The notes below the pieces were generated by a model that ran no database searches, was not told the origin of the DNA, and saw nothing but the letters and a program-made list of their open reading frames with translations. From Anaerosoma sp034007245 (GTDB lineage: Bacteria; Actinomycetota; Coriobacteriia; Anaerosomatales; Anaerosomataceae): 12,146 nucleotides of DNA. The position numbers and the translations under genes are program-made. The stretch covers positions 1 through 12,146 of the forward strand of contig JAVERH010000058.1 of the NCBI GenBank assembly GCA_034007245.1. Direction: 5' to 3'. Shown here piece after piece: positions 1 to 6,761 of the stretch (the stretch's first letter is position 1; each line of letters starts with the position of its first letter).

Positions 1-675
1 CGTCCTGCGATCGATCTTGCTGGGGTCCAGGTCTGAGTGACGGGACATGTAGCGCCACCCGTCGAAGTCCACGTGACTCTCAAGGTCGGTCTGCCACGCG
101 TCTTCGACTGCCGGCTTGAACGTCACCACCAGCACCCGCCTGGCACCGAGTTTCTTGGCCAGCTGATACGTGGTGAAGGTCTTGCCGAAGCGCATCTTCG
201 CATTCCACAGGAAGCGCGGGACGGCGTGCATGTCCTCTGCCCAGATCGAGTGGAAGTAGGCGTGCGTCTTTTCAACCGCCTCGGCTTGCTCGCGCCGCAT
301 CGTGAACGTCTCGTGGTGCGTGCCGGTGAACCGCTGGCCTGCGCGCAGTTCGGCGAGCACGGTGCGTACATCATCTGGAGTGCAGCGCATCCACTCCAGC
401 TCGCTGTTCTCGAAACCCTTCCTGGCAAGCGCTGCGCGCACCTCGTAATCGGTGAACACCGTTCCGTCGTCGCGCTCAGCGGGTTCGTCGATTTCGATCG
501 TGTAGTTCTTGATCGCGGCGGTCTTCACTTGCTCGTCAACTCGTGCCTTCACGTCGCGCGTGGTCTGTCCCACTTTCAGAAGACCCCTGTGCGCCTCGTC
601 ATCGATCGAGTACGCGTAGATGCGCGGCCGCGCCTGCGGCTTCGATGCAAGGATGTCATCGATAGTCCGGCTCAT
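1..675 (-). CDS. GIY-YIG nuclease / SF2 helicase, N-terminal part (runs off left edge)
   Basis: Only the first 225 residues are visible; the frame is open through base 1. Residues about 18-50 resemble a GIY-YIG nuclease of the T5orf172 type: an IYAYSI strand, then GLLKVGQTTRDVKARV. A Q-motif-like FTMRREQAEAV follows (about 125-135), then a helicase Walker A variant, NAKMRFGKT (158-166). This order suggests an ATP-dependent restriction or translocase subunit with an N-terminal nuclease. The start is ATG 675-673, which overlaps the TGA of the upstream methylase gene as ATGA, with GGGGAG about 9 nt upstream, so translation is probably coupled. It is the fourth gene of the DUF3644/methylase operon. 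The family assignment comes from motifs only; the helicase DExx box and any C-terminal domain lie outside the window. Confidence 0.85.
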   Translation of the reverse strand, partial: MSRTIDDILASKPQARPRIYAYSIDDEAHRGLLKVGQTTRDVKARVDEQVKTAAIKNYTIEIDEPAERDDGTVFTDYEVRAALARKGFENSELEWMRCTPDDVRTVLAELRAGQRFTGTHHETFTMRREQAEAVEKTHAYFHSIWAEDMHAVPRFLWNAKMRFGKTFTTYQLAKKLGARRVLVVTFKPAVEDAWQTDLESHVDFDGWRYMSRHSDLDPSKIDRRT

Positions 676-2294
676 TCTTCGAGACTCCCCTGGAACTCCA
701 TGGGGCGCACCAACTTCTCGATGAACTCGATCTCACTATCCGAGATGTCGTACTTCTCGTAGAGAGCTTCGTCCGTCCACACACGCGTCCATTCCTGTTT
801 TGGCGCAAAGGTGTAGACCTTGCGGGTCGTGTCCTGCGACGGCTTGTGCAGGAGGATCAGCAGACGAGTCAGCCGGCACGTCAGATAGGACAGGGCGCTG
901 TCCGCTTCAGTCCGGGAATCGAACGGCCCGATGCAGAGATAGGTCTCCGAGCATATGGTGCCGGGTTCCCCGACGAACGGCGTACTGAGGATCCTGTGCG
1001 GATAGGTGTCCCGATTGCCCGTTCCAGGAGCGGCGCGACCGACGTAGACCTTCCAGCAGTCGATTAGGTAAGACCCCGTGGTGACCTCATCTCGGGCGAT
1101 GTACCCTCTGCCGCCGTTCTGGTACACGAGCACGTCATCGGCGCCCCGAGTCGCCTTACCCTTGAACGTGGTCTCGAGTCCAAAGGGCTTTCTTGAGCTC
1201 ACCAGCTGGTCGAAGCGCTTCTCCTCAGGCAGCAGCAATGTGTCTGACTGGCCGCTCTCGAGGGCAATGACCTTCTTCAGAATCGACAGTCCCTCGTTGA
1301 ACCGAATGAACACGTCCGCGCCCGCTTCGAGCAGCGGGCGTGTCGCCGTCGACACAGGCCAGTCTTTGAAGTGCGTTGACACCGTGCAGGACCCCGGGTT
1401 GTCCCCGTCCCAGAGGAAGTAGCACACGCCTCCCTTGAGCCCTACACCGGGGAACACGTCAGCCGCACTCAGGTAGTCATCGATTGAGCGAAGGTGTTTG
1501 TCGTTGAGCATCGACTCCCTGAACTCGTCAAGCCCCTTGCCGCCGGCGAACCAACGGGCAGGAATGACCATCGACAGGTAGCGCGGCTCGAGTGCCTTCG
1601 CCTGCTCCACGAACAACTGATAGATGGGCGCCGCGCTCGTGCCGTAGCCCCCGTCGTCCAACTGATACGGCGGATTGCCGATGATCACATCGAACTGCAT
1701 GTCTCCTCCAAAGAGCTCTGCCACACGTGCCTTGCTGTCGTCGGCGTGGATCAGCGTGTAGGCGTGCGTTTCGAGGTCTCCGCCCCTGCCTAGCGTTTTC
1801 TCGCTTGCTCCGCAGTATCTGCACCTGCCGTCGACCCACGTGTGCTCGGTACGCTTGAACCAGATGTTGCCTTCGTCGGTCGCGAAGGATTTCGCAATCG
1901 AGTGCTCCCCTTGAGCGTGCTTCGAGCAGTACACGCTGCGGCGAGCAAGCATGCTAGTGAGTTGCGTGATACCGATACCGAACACCTGCTTGGTCAGGAT
2001 GTGATCGACCCGCTCTTGGAGGTCCGGGATCTCGTCCATCAAGCCCTTCGTCAGCCGACTGGTGATCTCGCGGAGGAAGACGCCGGACTTGGTGCATGGG
2101 TCAAGGAACCGCACTGAGGGATTTGCCCACAAGTTGGCGCCATTGTGGCCGTCAGCCCATGCGGCCGCGACGGCATCGAGCATCCTGTTGGCGAACTCGG
2201 GTGGCGTGAACACCTCGTCGTTCGATAGGTTCGCGATGCACGCAAGCACATCGGGGTTGCGGCCGCGAAGCGAGAGCTGCACCTTGCCGTTCAC
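672..2294 (-). CDS. Eco57I-type adenine-specific DNA methyltransferase
   Basis: A 540-aa N6-adenine DNA methyltransferase-like protein that would modify the host copy of the restriction target. NDEVFTPPEF (25-34) is the N-terminal motif common in these enzymes. The motif I region is FLDPCTKSGVFL (63-74), which has TKSG where a GSG loop is usual. Catalytic motif IV is NPPY (207-210) in FDVIIGNPPYQ. Between them, C123/H126 and C158/C161 could form a small zinc site. The long C-terminal part after about 260 probably recognises DNA. The start is GTG 2294, which overlaps the stop of the preceding gene (GTGA), with GGAGG just upstream. The end overlaps the helicase ATG. Tight coupling on both sides indicates one restriction-modification operon. 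Whether it methylates alone or with its upstream partner is unknown. Confidence 0.88.
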   Translation of the reverse strand: MNGKVQLSLRGRNPDVLACIANLSNDEVFTPPEFANRMLDAVAAAWADGHNGANLWANPSVRFLDPCTKSGVFLREITSRLTKGLMDEIPDLQERVDHILTKQVFGIGITQLTSMLARRSVYCSKHAQGEHSIAKSFATDEGNIWFKRTEHTWVDGRCRYCGASEKTLGRGGDLETHAYTLIHADDSKARVAELFGGDMQFDVIIGNPPYQLDDGGYGTSAAPIYQLFVEQAKALEPRYLSMVIPARWFAGGKGLDEFRESMLNDKHLRSIDDYLSAADVFPGVGLKGGVCYFLWDGDNPGSCTVSTHFKDWPVSTATRPLLEAGADVFIRFNEGLSILKKVIALESGQSDTLLLPEEKRFDQLVSSRKPFGLETTFKGKATRGADDVLVYQNGGRGYIARDEVTTGSYLIDCWKVYVGRAAPGTGNRDTYPHRILSTPFVGEPGTICSETYLCIGPFDSRTEADSALSYLTCRLTRLLILLHKPSQDTTRKVYTFAPKQEWTRVWTDEALYEKYDISDSEIEFIEKLVRPMEFQGSLEE

Positions 2295-2947
2295 ACGACC
2301 TCCACGGAGTCATCAGCCGCGGACATGTAGGCTAGCTCACTGACCGTCATGGGGGGGTAGGTCTTGACGGGCACGAAGATGTCATGCCTCGCAAGATGGG
2401 CGAAGAGGGTCCCCTCCTGGCTGAATGCCGAAGACTGGGCCAGGGCATCGAGCCGGAAGTCGCGCCGCTGGAACTTACCCTTCCCTAAGTAGCCCCACTC
2501 CGCGAAGCGAATCGCCTGTTCATCGCAAGTTCGCATTGTGAGAGCATCGCCGTGAACAAGGTTCTGGGACAGCACATACGCGGCGGCGCGGTAGAGGTCT
2601 TCGGTCTCCTCGAGCTTCAAGTAGCCGGACAAGACCTCAAGCATGTTCGCGCGACACTCGGTGATGTTGTCCTGAAGAAGCTCTATCCCGTAACAGCACA
2701 TCAACGCGAGCAGGGCGTAGTGACGCCTCTCATGCCCCGACTTTCCGAACTTGATCTCGACAGCTGCAAGCTTGCGCTGCAGGACGGGGACAAGGAAGTT
2801 GCCGCTCCCACACGCCGGCTCCAAGAAGCGCGAATCGATCCGCTCGGTTTCGCCTTTGACGAGATCCAGCATCGCGCCGACCAACCACGGAGGCGTGAAC
2901 ACCTCCCCATGGTCCGCGACGCGCTGCTTCGACTTGATGAGCATCAT
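2291..2947 (-). CDS. short N6-adenine methyltransferase-like protein lacking NPPY
   Basis: 218 aa from ATG 2947. HGEVFTPPWLV (13-23) and a textbook SAM-binding motif I, FLEPACGSGNFL (41-52), place it in the N6-adenine DNA methylase fold. YGIELLQDN and VHGDALT look like the following strand motifs. No NPPY/DPPY catalytic motif occurs before the stop, so it is either a SAM-binding partner or inactive alone. The frame stays open to GTG 3013, but the extra 22 residues look non-conserved and the N-terminus MMLIKSKQRVADHGEVFTPP is typical of related proteins, so I prefer ATG 2947. No good Shine-Dalgarno precedes that ATG; a TACAAT box 6 nt upstream would fit a leaderless transcript. It overlaps the next methylase gene by 4 nt. 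Confidence 0.82.
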   Translation of the reverse strand: MMLIKSKQRVADHGEVFTPPWLVGAMLDLVKGETERIDSRFLEPACGSGNFLVPVLQRKLAAVEIKFGKSGHERRHYALLALMCCYGIELLQDNITECRANMLEVLSGYLKLEETEDLYRAAAYVLSQNLVHGDALTMRTCDEQAIRFAEWGYLGKGKFQRRDFRLDALAQSSAFSQEGTLFAHLARHDIFVPVKTYPPMTVSELAYMSAADDSVEVV

Positions 2948-2953
2948 GCGTCC

Positions 2954-2959
2954 ATTGTA
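2954..2959 (-). promoter_or_regulatory. candidate -10 box (TACAAT) for a leaderless internal promoter
   Basis: TACAAT on the minus strand ends 6 nt before ATG 2947, so a transcript would begin at or next to the start codon. The same start lacks a Shine-Dalgarno sequence, which is consistent with leaderless translation. No convincing -35 hexamer is found 16-18 nt upstream. This is a suggestion only. Confidence 0.3.
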
Positions 2960-3046
2960 TTCGAGGGGCCGACGCCGATCGTGAAGCCAACCCTGTGTCG
3001 GCAGAACCCCCACGGCACTCGGGGAACCAGTACTTGCTTGCGCGAC

Positions 3047-4114
3047 CTACGAGCTTCCACTCGGCCCGCCCTTGAGAATCTCATGATACTGTCCCGGCTT
3101 CTTCATCTCCTCGATGAGAAAGTCTCTCCACGCGCGCGTGTAGACGTAGTCGCGGTGCGGCTCGTCGTACAGGCAGTAGGTGGGATTCGTCCTGCTGGGG
3201 TTCGCATCTCCGGCAGGCGGTCGAACCCCGTAGTACTGATGCGCCTTCGCGTGGTGATAGCTGGGCGTGAACCGGTACTCGGGTCCAACGACTTCTTGCA
3301 CCACCGGCTCCACAGCGGCGCAAATCGCAGCGGGCTTGAATCGGTCAGCATTCGCGACTGGCACCTGCGAAGGCTTGATCAGCGCCACAAGCTTGGAATA
3401 CTGCTCCATTTCCTCAGGCTTGCCGGGATCGTACCTTACGAACTCGACAGCGACGTCCGCTTGTCCGGGGTTGTTCGCAAGCTTGGGCACGAGGAACACC
3501 TTGTAGCTGAATCGCAGATCGTTGACCAGGTCGGCGTTGAGAGAGCTTCGGTAGCGAGTGACGTATGCCTCGACATCGGGCGCGAGGCCAGCCCGTTGCC
3601 GTCTAAGCGCCTTCAGCTGGGCGTCATCCATGACCCGCGAGAACTGCAGGGCTATCGCAAGGCTCTCGCAGAGCGCGTAGCGCGCGCCGAACTCCCGAAA
3701 CAGCAGGTCTTCGAAGTTGAACAGCAGCGCCTGACATTCTCCGAAGATTGTCTCGTCGAGCGCGGGCATCGAGCGATGCTCGATCTTGTTGCGGAGCGGA
3801 ATGAAGAACTCCAGGTTCTTTCGCTCAGGAGGGTTCTCCGGGCCGAAGTATTGCCGTACGCATTCGCGCAGCTCCCACGTCTTATAGTCCCCATCGACTC
3901 GCTCGTAGCGGCGACCACGGCGGTAGTATGGTTTGACCTTCTGCTTCAGGAATACCGCGTGCAGGAGAGCGGTCCACGCGACCATCATCAGAGTGACGTA
4001 TCCGCCCGACCGAAACGCGGTGGCTGGTTTGTTGTAGACTTCGACCGCCAACAGCGCCGATTCGCGCGCCTTCTCGACGTGTGCCCTCACCTCTCTGGGC
4101 AGACCCTTGGACAT
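3047..4114 (-). CDS. DUF3644 protein with HEPN-like motif
   Basis: 355 aa. The N-terminal block VEKARESALLAVEVYNKP...FRSGGYVTLMMVAWTALLHAVF (about 13-55) matches what I know of DUF3644. RNKIEH (108-113) follows, an R-x4-H spacing typical of HEPN RNase-like domains. DUF3644 proteins occur beside restriction and other defence genes; their activity is not established to my knowledge, and RNA cleavage is an inference from the HEPN motif. ATG 4114 has a Shine-Dalgarno AAGAGGA 7 nt upstream. The ATG lies 42 nt beyond the attC-A boundary, so this is the first gene of the cassette-like unit, followed by two methylase genes and the helicase gene. The IS1111-type element ends 46 nt upstream of this start and does not touch the frame. 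Confidence 0.85.
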   Translation of the reverse strand: MSKGLPREVRAHVEKARESALLAVEVYNKPATAFRSGGYVTLMMVAWTALLHAVFLKQKVKPYYRRGRRYERVDGDYKTWELRECVRQYFGPENPPERKNLEFFIPLRNKIEHRSMPALDETIFGECQALLFNFEDLLFREFGARYALCESLAIALQFSRVMDDAQLKALRRQRAGLAPDVEAYVTRYRSSLNADLVNDLRFSYKVFLVPKLANNPGQADVAVEFVRYDPGKPEEMEQYSKLVALIKPSQVPVANADRFKPAAICAAVEPVVQEVVGPEYRFTPSYHHAKAHQYYGVRPPAGDANPSRTNPTYCLYDEPHRDYVYTRAWRDFLIEEMKKPGQYHEILKGGPSGSS

Positions 4115-4156
4115 TGGCTGGTCCTCTTGCTTCCAAGACAGGTCATGGCGGAATGG

Positions 4157-4160
4157 GGCT
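4157..4160 (-). other. left fragment (GGCT) of attC-A, displaced by the IS1111-type element
   Basis: GGCT at 4157-4160 joined to AAC at 5583-5585 rebuilds a GGCTAAC core box followed by GTCT. The sites at 8313, 9381 and 10256 begin with GCCTAAC or GGCTAAC, and the one at 8313 likewise continues into GTCT. The insertion therefore split this attC inside its core box, between GGCT and AAC. The A at the boundary leaves a one-base ambiguity. Confidence 0.8.
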
Positions 4161-4167
4161 AGTCACC

Positions 4168-4182
4168 ATGAGATGGCCGGTC
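4168..4182 (+). repeat. IS1111-type subterminal inverted repeat, left
   Basis: ATGAGATGGCCGGTC, the inverse complement of 5565-5579 with one mismatch (G for T at the eighth base). It starts 7 bp inside the left end of the element. Confidence 0.88.
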
Positions 4183-4252
4183 CATTCCGGTGTATACGTG
4201 GATCGTCCCGAGGACCCGCCCCGGGGCGCCAACAAACGGAGGGACCGGCCAT
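4173..4252 (+). repeat. 11-bp inverted repeat spanning the transposase leader and start codon
   Basis: ATGGCCGGTCC (4173-4183) is perfectly complementary to GGACCGGCCAT (4242-4252), whose last two bases are the first two of the transposase ATG. Between them lies the 12-bp palindrome CGCCCCGGGGCG (4217-4228). In RNA this could form a stem that buries the start codon and sits against the GGAGGG Shine-Dalgarno (4238-4243). A role in limiting transposase translation is inferred. Confidence 0.6.
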
Positions 4253-5348
4253 GAACAAGTGTACTCACATCGGGCTCGACGTGCACAAGGACACGATCGC
4301 GGTGGCGGTACTGCGTCCCGGCACCACTGAAGTCGACGAGCGGGTGATCCCCAACACCCCGGAAGCGATCCGGCGCCTCCTCGCCCGACATGACCCGGCC
4401 GCGACACGCCTGTGCTACGAGGCCGGTCCCACCGGCTACGACACGCAGCGCACGATCGCCGCCCTCGGCTTTGACTGCGACGTGATCGCGCCCTCGATGA
4501 TCCCGAGACGGAGCGGCCCGCGCGTGAAGACCGACCGCATCGACGCCCGCAACCTTGCTCGCCTTCACCGCGCCGGCGAGCTCACGAGCGTCCGTGTGCC
4601 CGGGGCTGCCGAGGAGGCCGTTCGCGACCTCATCCGTGTGCGTGAGGAGGTCAAGTGCGACCGGCAGGTCGCCCGCCAGCGGATCCGGAGCTTCCTTCTG
4701 CGATACGGGTGCCGCTACCCGGGCCCGCGTGGCGCGTGGTCGAGCCGCTTCGAGGTCTGGGCGCGTGCGGTCACCTTCGACGAGCCGCTGGCGAACGAGG
4801 CGTTTCAGAACCTGCTGTCCGCCTGCTTCATCCGCGATGCGCACCTCGCCGAGATGGGCAGGCGGATCGAGGAGATCGCAGCGATCGAACCGTTTGCCAC
4901 CGATGTCGCGCGACTGTCGACCCTCTGCGGCATCTCGACGCTCTCAGCCATGACCATCCTCGCCGAGACGTGCGGCTTCTCCCGCTTTGCAGACGCCGGA
5001 AGCTACATGGGCTTCACGGGTCTCACACCCTCCGAGCACTCGAGCGGGGCGTCCCGGCACCAAGGCTCGATCACCAAGACCGGCGACCGGCACATCCGCT
5101 GCGTGCTCGTCGAGTCGGCCTGGGCCTACCGGCATGCGCCGGCGGTCCGCGGCAAGCTTCGTGAGAGGCTCGAAGGTCAGAGCCCCGAGGTGGTCGCGTA
5201 CTCGTGGACCGCGCAGGTGCGGCTGAACGCGACGTACCGCAGACTTGCGGCCAGGAAGGGGGCGCATACCGCGGTCGTGGCGACCGCACGCGAGCTCTCC
5301 GGGTTCGTCTGGGGCCTCATGACCGGCAACCTCGGTCCTGCGCGATAG
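4251..5348 (+). CDS. IS110-family transposase (DEDD, bridge-RNA-guided type)
   Basis: 365 aa. The N-terminal RuvC-like DEDD domain shows D10 in GLDVHKD, E57 in YEAGPTGY, and D95/D98 in KTDRIDARNLA. The C-terminal Transposase_20 domain contains LCGISTLSAMTILAETCGFSRF (split here for length: LCGISTLSAM then TILAETCGF), YMGFTGLTPSEHSSG with the conserved serine at 264/265, and GSITKTGDRHIR. The frame is open upstream to 4107, but ATG 4251 has GGAGGG 7 nt upstream and begins MNKCTHIGLDVHKD, the expected family N-terminus, so I use it. It is transcribed opposite to the cassette genes. Family members recombine DNA as part of an RNA-guided complex; the target here is the attC core. The length is normal and no disruption is visible. 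Confidence 0.95.
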   Translation: MNKCTHIGLDVHKDTIAVAVLRPGTTEVDERVIPNTPEAIRRLLARHDPAATRLCYEAGPTGYDTQRTIAALGFDCDVIAPSMIPRRSGPRVKTDRIDARNLARLHRAGELTSVRVPGAAEEAVRDLIRVREEVKCDRQVARQRIRSFLLRYGCRYPGPRGAWSSRFEVWARAVTFDEPLANEAFQNLLSACFIRDAHLAEMGRRIEEIAAIEPFATDVARLSTLCGISTLSAMTILAETCGFSRFADAGSYMGFTGLTPSEHSSGASRHQGSITKTGDRHIRCVLVESAWAYRHAPAVRGKLRERLEGQSPEVVAYSWTAQVRLNATYRRLAARKGAHTAVVATARELSGFVWGLMTGNLGPAR

Positions 5349-5564
5349 TCAGTCATGCACGCGGGCGGGCGCCAGACTCCGGAGAGATCCTCGATGACGT
5401 CATGCGACATCAGCAAGCGCGCGCCTAGTTGGAGGCTCATCTCCGGCCCGACCGAGATGTGGGGTTCGAATCCGTTAGATATCAGCATGGTCGAGCGCCG
5501 AATCCATGTGCCCGCCCGCTTGCACCGACGAAGAACCAGAGAGGACCGTGAGCGATCGGGGGTT
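5349..5564 (+). ncRNA. noncoding 3' region of the IS1111-type element, candidate bridge RNA
   Basis: 216 nt between the transposase stop and the right inverted repeat with no supported gene. In IS1111 relatives the guide (bridge) RNA is encoded at this end. Short self-complementary pieces occur, such as GGAG...CTCC around 5430-5443. The stretch at 5473-5485 holds CGTTAG, complementary to CTAACG at the rebuilt attC-A target, next to ATATCAG, which equals the sequence formed when the right and left element ends join (ATATC plus AG). These 6-7 nt matches are suggestive but could be chance. Exact RNA ends cannot be set from sequence. Confidence 0.4.
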
Positions 5565-5568
5565 GACC
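5563..5568 (+). promoter_or_regulatory. candidate outward -35 box (TTGACC) for a circle-junction promoter
   Basis: TTGACC, one base from the TTGACA consensus, overlaps the right subterminal repeat. In a circularised element it would be followed, 17 nt on, by CACCAT from the left end (4165-4170), a weak -10. Junction promoters are known in circle-forming insertion sequences. The -10 is poor, so this is tentative. Confidence 0.25.
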
Positions 5569-5579
5569 GGCAATCTCAT
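5565..5579 (+). repeat. IS1111-type subterminal inverted repeat, right
   Basis: GACCGGCAATCTCAT, the inverse complement of 4168-4182 with one mismatch. It ends 3 bp inside the right end of the element. Confidence 0.88.
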
Positions 5580-5582
5580 ATC

Positions 5583-5638
5583 AACGTCTATGAGTTGAGC
5601 CGCGAACGAAGTGAGTCGGCTCGATCTCATGGTTAGGC
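5583..5638 (-). other. attC-A, main part (site interrupted by IS1111-type element)
   Basis: On the minus strand it begins GCCTAAC (5638-5632) and ends in GTT (5585-5583), where the insertion sequence cuts off the AGCC now at 4160-4157. The rebuilt site is 60 bp. TTGAGCCG (5595-5602) pairs with CGGCTCGA (5617-5624) apart from one position, and CTATGAG (5588-5594) with CTCATGG (5626-5632) apart from one, giving the imperfect stem expected of attC. It shares AGCCGCGAACGA and GTGAGTCGGCT (plus strand) with attC-B. Confidence 0.85.
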
Positions 5639-5656
5639 AGCGCGAATTCAGATACT

Positions 5657-5666
5657 AAGTGCAACG
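5657..5666 (+). repeat. IS30-type terminal inverted repeat, left
   Basis: AAGTGCAACG, matching the inverse complement of 6718-6727 (AAGTGCACCG) at 9 of 10 positions. Confidence 0.65.
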
Positions 5667-5741
5667 CCCCCCGGGTGCGAGGGCGAGGCAATCTGGGATA
5701 CTTCAGGTTCCTCCACTCCGCCAAGAACAGGGGAACCGGAC

Positions 5742-6695
5742 ATGAAGTATCGCCAGATCACCTCGAGTGAAAGATACGCCATCGCCGCGCTCAGAAGACA
5801 GGGGCACTCGCTGTCGGTCATCGCCCGCGACCTCGGGCGCTCCCCCTCCACGATCTCACGGGAGGTGCGGCGCAACCGGTGCGCCGACGCCGGGTATCGG
5901 GCGTCGAAAGCCGACTCCCGGACGCGCGGACGACGATCGAGGTCACGGCGCAACGCGCGCTTCACCGCTGATGACTGGGTGATCGTGGAACGCTACCTGC
6001 GCATGGACTGGAGCCCCGAACAGGTCTCAGGCTTCCTGCGCGTCGAGGGCATCATGCGTATCAGCCACGAGACGATCTACCTCCACGTATGGGCGGACAG
6101 GCGCGCCGGAGGCGACCTGTGGCGTCATCTGCGCCACGCGGACAAGCGATCTCGCAAGCGCTACGGAGGTCGCGACTGGCGCGGAAGACTCGCAGGTAAA
6201 CGGCACATCTCCGAGCGGCCGCCTGAGATCGAGAGCCGTAAGGAGACGGGCCACTGGGAGATCGACACCGTGAAGGGCGACGACCAGGCCAGACACAGCG
6301 CGGTGACCATCGTGGAGCGCGCGACCGGCTTCTTGCAGATGGGCAAACTCCAAAGGCATCGCGCCGTCGACACCGCGGAGTGCTGCATCGAGCTCATCAG
6401 GAGGCGGCCCGACGCGTTTCTGACGATCACCGCGGACAACGGCACGGAGTTCCACAACTACCGCGACATCGAGTCGGCCACGGGTGTGGAGTTCTACTTC
6501 GCCACCCCCTGCCACTCATGGGAGCGAGGCACCAACGAGAACACCAACGGGCTGATCCGTCAGTACCTGCCGGAGGGCCGGAGCATGGCGCATATCACGC
6601 AAGCCGATCTCGACGCGATCGCTGCGAAACTCAACTCACGACCCCGCAAGCGGCTCGGCTACAAGACGCCGGAGGAATGCTATGCACAATCGTAG
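5742..6695 (+). CDS. IS30-family transposase
   Basis: 317 aa, normal for the family. An N-terminal helix-turn-helix is seen at about 22-44 (SLSVIARDLGRSPSTISREV). The DDE catalytic core shows D175 in GHWEIDTVKG, D232 in TADNGTEF and E266 in RGTNENTNGLIRQYLP, with 33 residues between the second D and the E as expected for IS30. The middle segment SHETIYLHVW is also typical. ATG 5742 is preceded by AGGGGAA at good spacing. No frameshift or missing residue is seen, so the enzyme may be active. It reads opposite to the cassette genes. Confidence 0.95.
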   Translation: MKYRQITSSERYAIAALRRQGHSLSVIARDLGRSPSTISREVRRNRCADAGYRASKADSRTRGRRSRSRRNARFTADDWVIVERYLRMDWSPEQVSGFLRVEGIMRISHETIYLHVWADRRAGGDLWRHLRHADKRSRKRYGGRDWRGRLAGKRHISERPPEIESRKETGHWEIDTVKGDDQARHSAVTIVERATGFLQMGKLQRHRAVDTAECCIELIRRRPDAFLTITADNGTEFHNYRDIESATGVEFYFATPCHSWERGTNENTNGLIRQYLPEGRSMAHITQADLDAIAAKLNSRPRKRLGYKTPEECYAQS

Positions 6696-6717
6696 GAGGT
6701 CGCTCAGGAAAGCGAAG

Positions 6718-6727
6718 CGGTGCACTT
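6718..6727 (+). repeat. IS30-type terminal inverted repeat, right
   Basis: CGGTGCACTT, the partner of 5657-5666. It starts 23 nt past the transposase stop codon. Confidence 0.65.
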
Positions 6728-6761
6728 CAAACTTGAACTCAGGCAGCTCACCGTCGACCAA

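Larger units (their letters stand above)
4161..5582 (+). mobile_element. IS110/IS1111-family insertion sequence inserted in attC-A (IS1111-attC type)
   Basis: 1422 bp. It carries one DEDD transposase gene. It has subterminal inverted repeats, ATGAGATGGCCGGTC (4168-4182) against GACCGGCAATCTCAT (5565-5579), matching at 14 of 15 positions. Outside the repeats lie 7 bp on the left (AGTCACC) and 3 bp on the right (ATC), the asymmetric arrangement known for IS1111 relatives. No target duplication is seen, as expected for this family. Removing the element rejoins GGCT and AAC into an attC core. IS1111-attC elements that target integron recombination sites are known from resistance integrons; this is one in a defence-cassette array. 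Confidence 0.9.
5657..6727 (+). mobile_element. IS30-family insertion sequence
   Basis: About 1.07 kb around one complete IS30-type transposase gene. The ends are short inverted repeats, AAGTGCAACG (5657-5666) against CGGTGCACTT (6718-6727), matching 9 of 10. No convincing target duplication is visible in the flanks, so the exact ends may differ by a few bases. It lies between the stop of the 179-aa cassette gene (6762) and attC-A, in a noncoding part of the cassette. Confidence 0.82.

Noticed and set aside
37..762. Plus-strand open frame of 241 codons
   Set aside because: It is antisense to the GIY-YIG/helicase gene, which has motifs and a coupled start; no domain seen in this frame.
2552..4162. 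Long plus-strand open frame of 536 codons
   Set aside because: It lies antisense to the DUF3644 and methylase genes, which have clear family motifs and ribosome sites; it shows no recognisable domain and is a GC-rich shadow frame.
4143..4844. Minus-strand open frame of 233 codons
   Set aside because: It overlaps the IS110 transposase, whose DEDD residues are all present on the other strand.
5463..5473. GGTTCGAATCC resembling a tRNA T-arm
   Set aside because: Only the loop and two stem pairs fit; there is no acceptor stem, anticodon arm or CCA end around it.
5640..6740. Target site duplication around the IS30 element
   Set aside because: The flanks show no matching short repeat at the proposed ends, so none is claimed.
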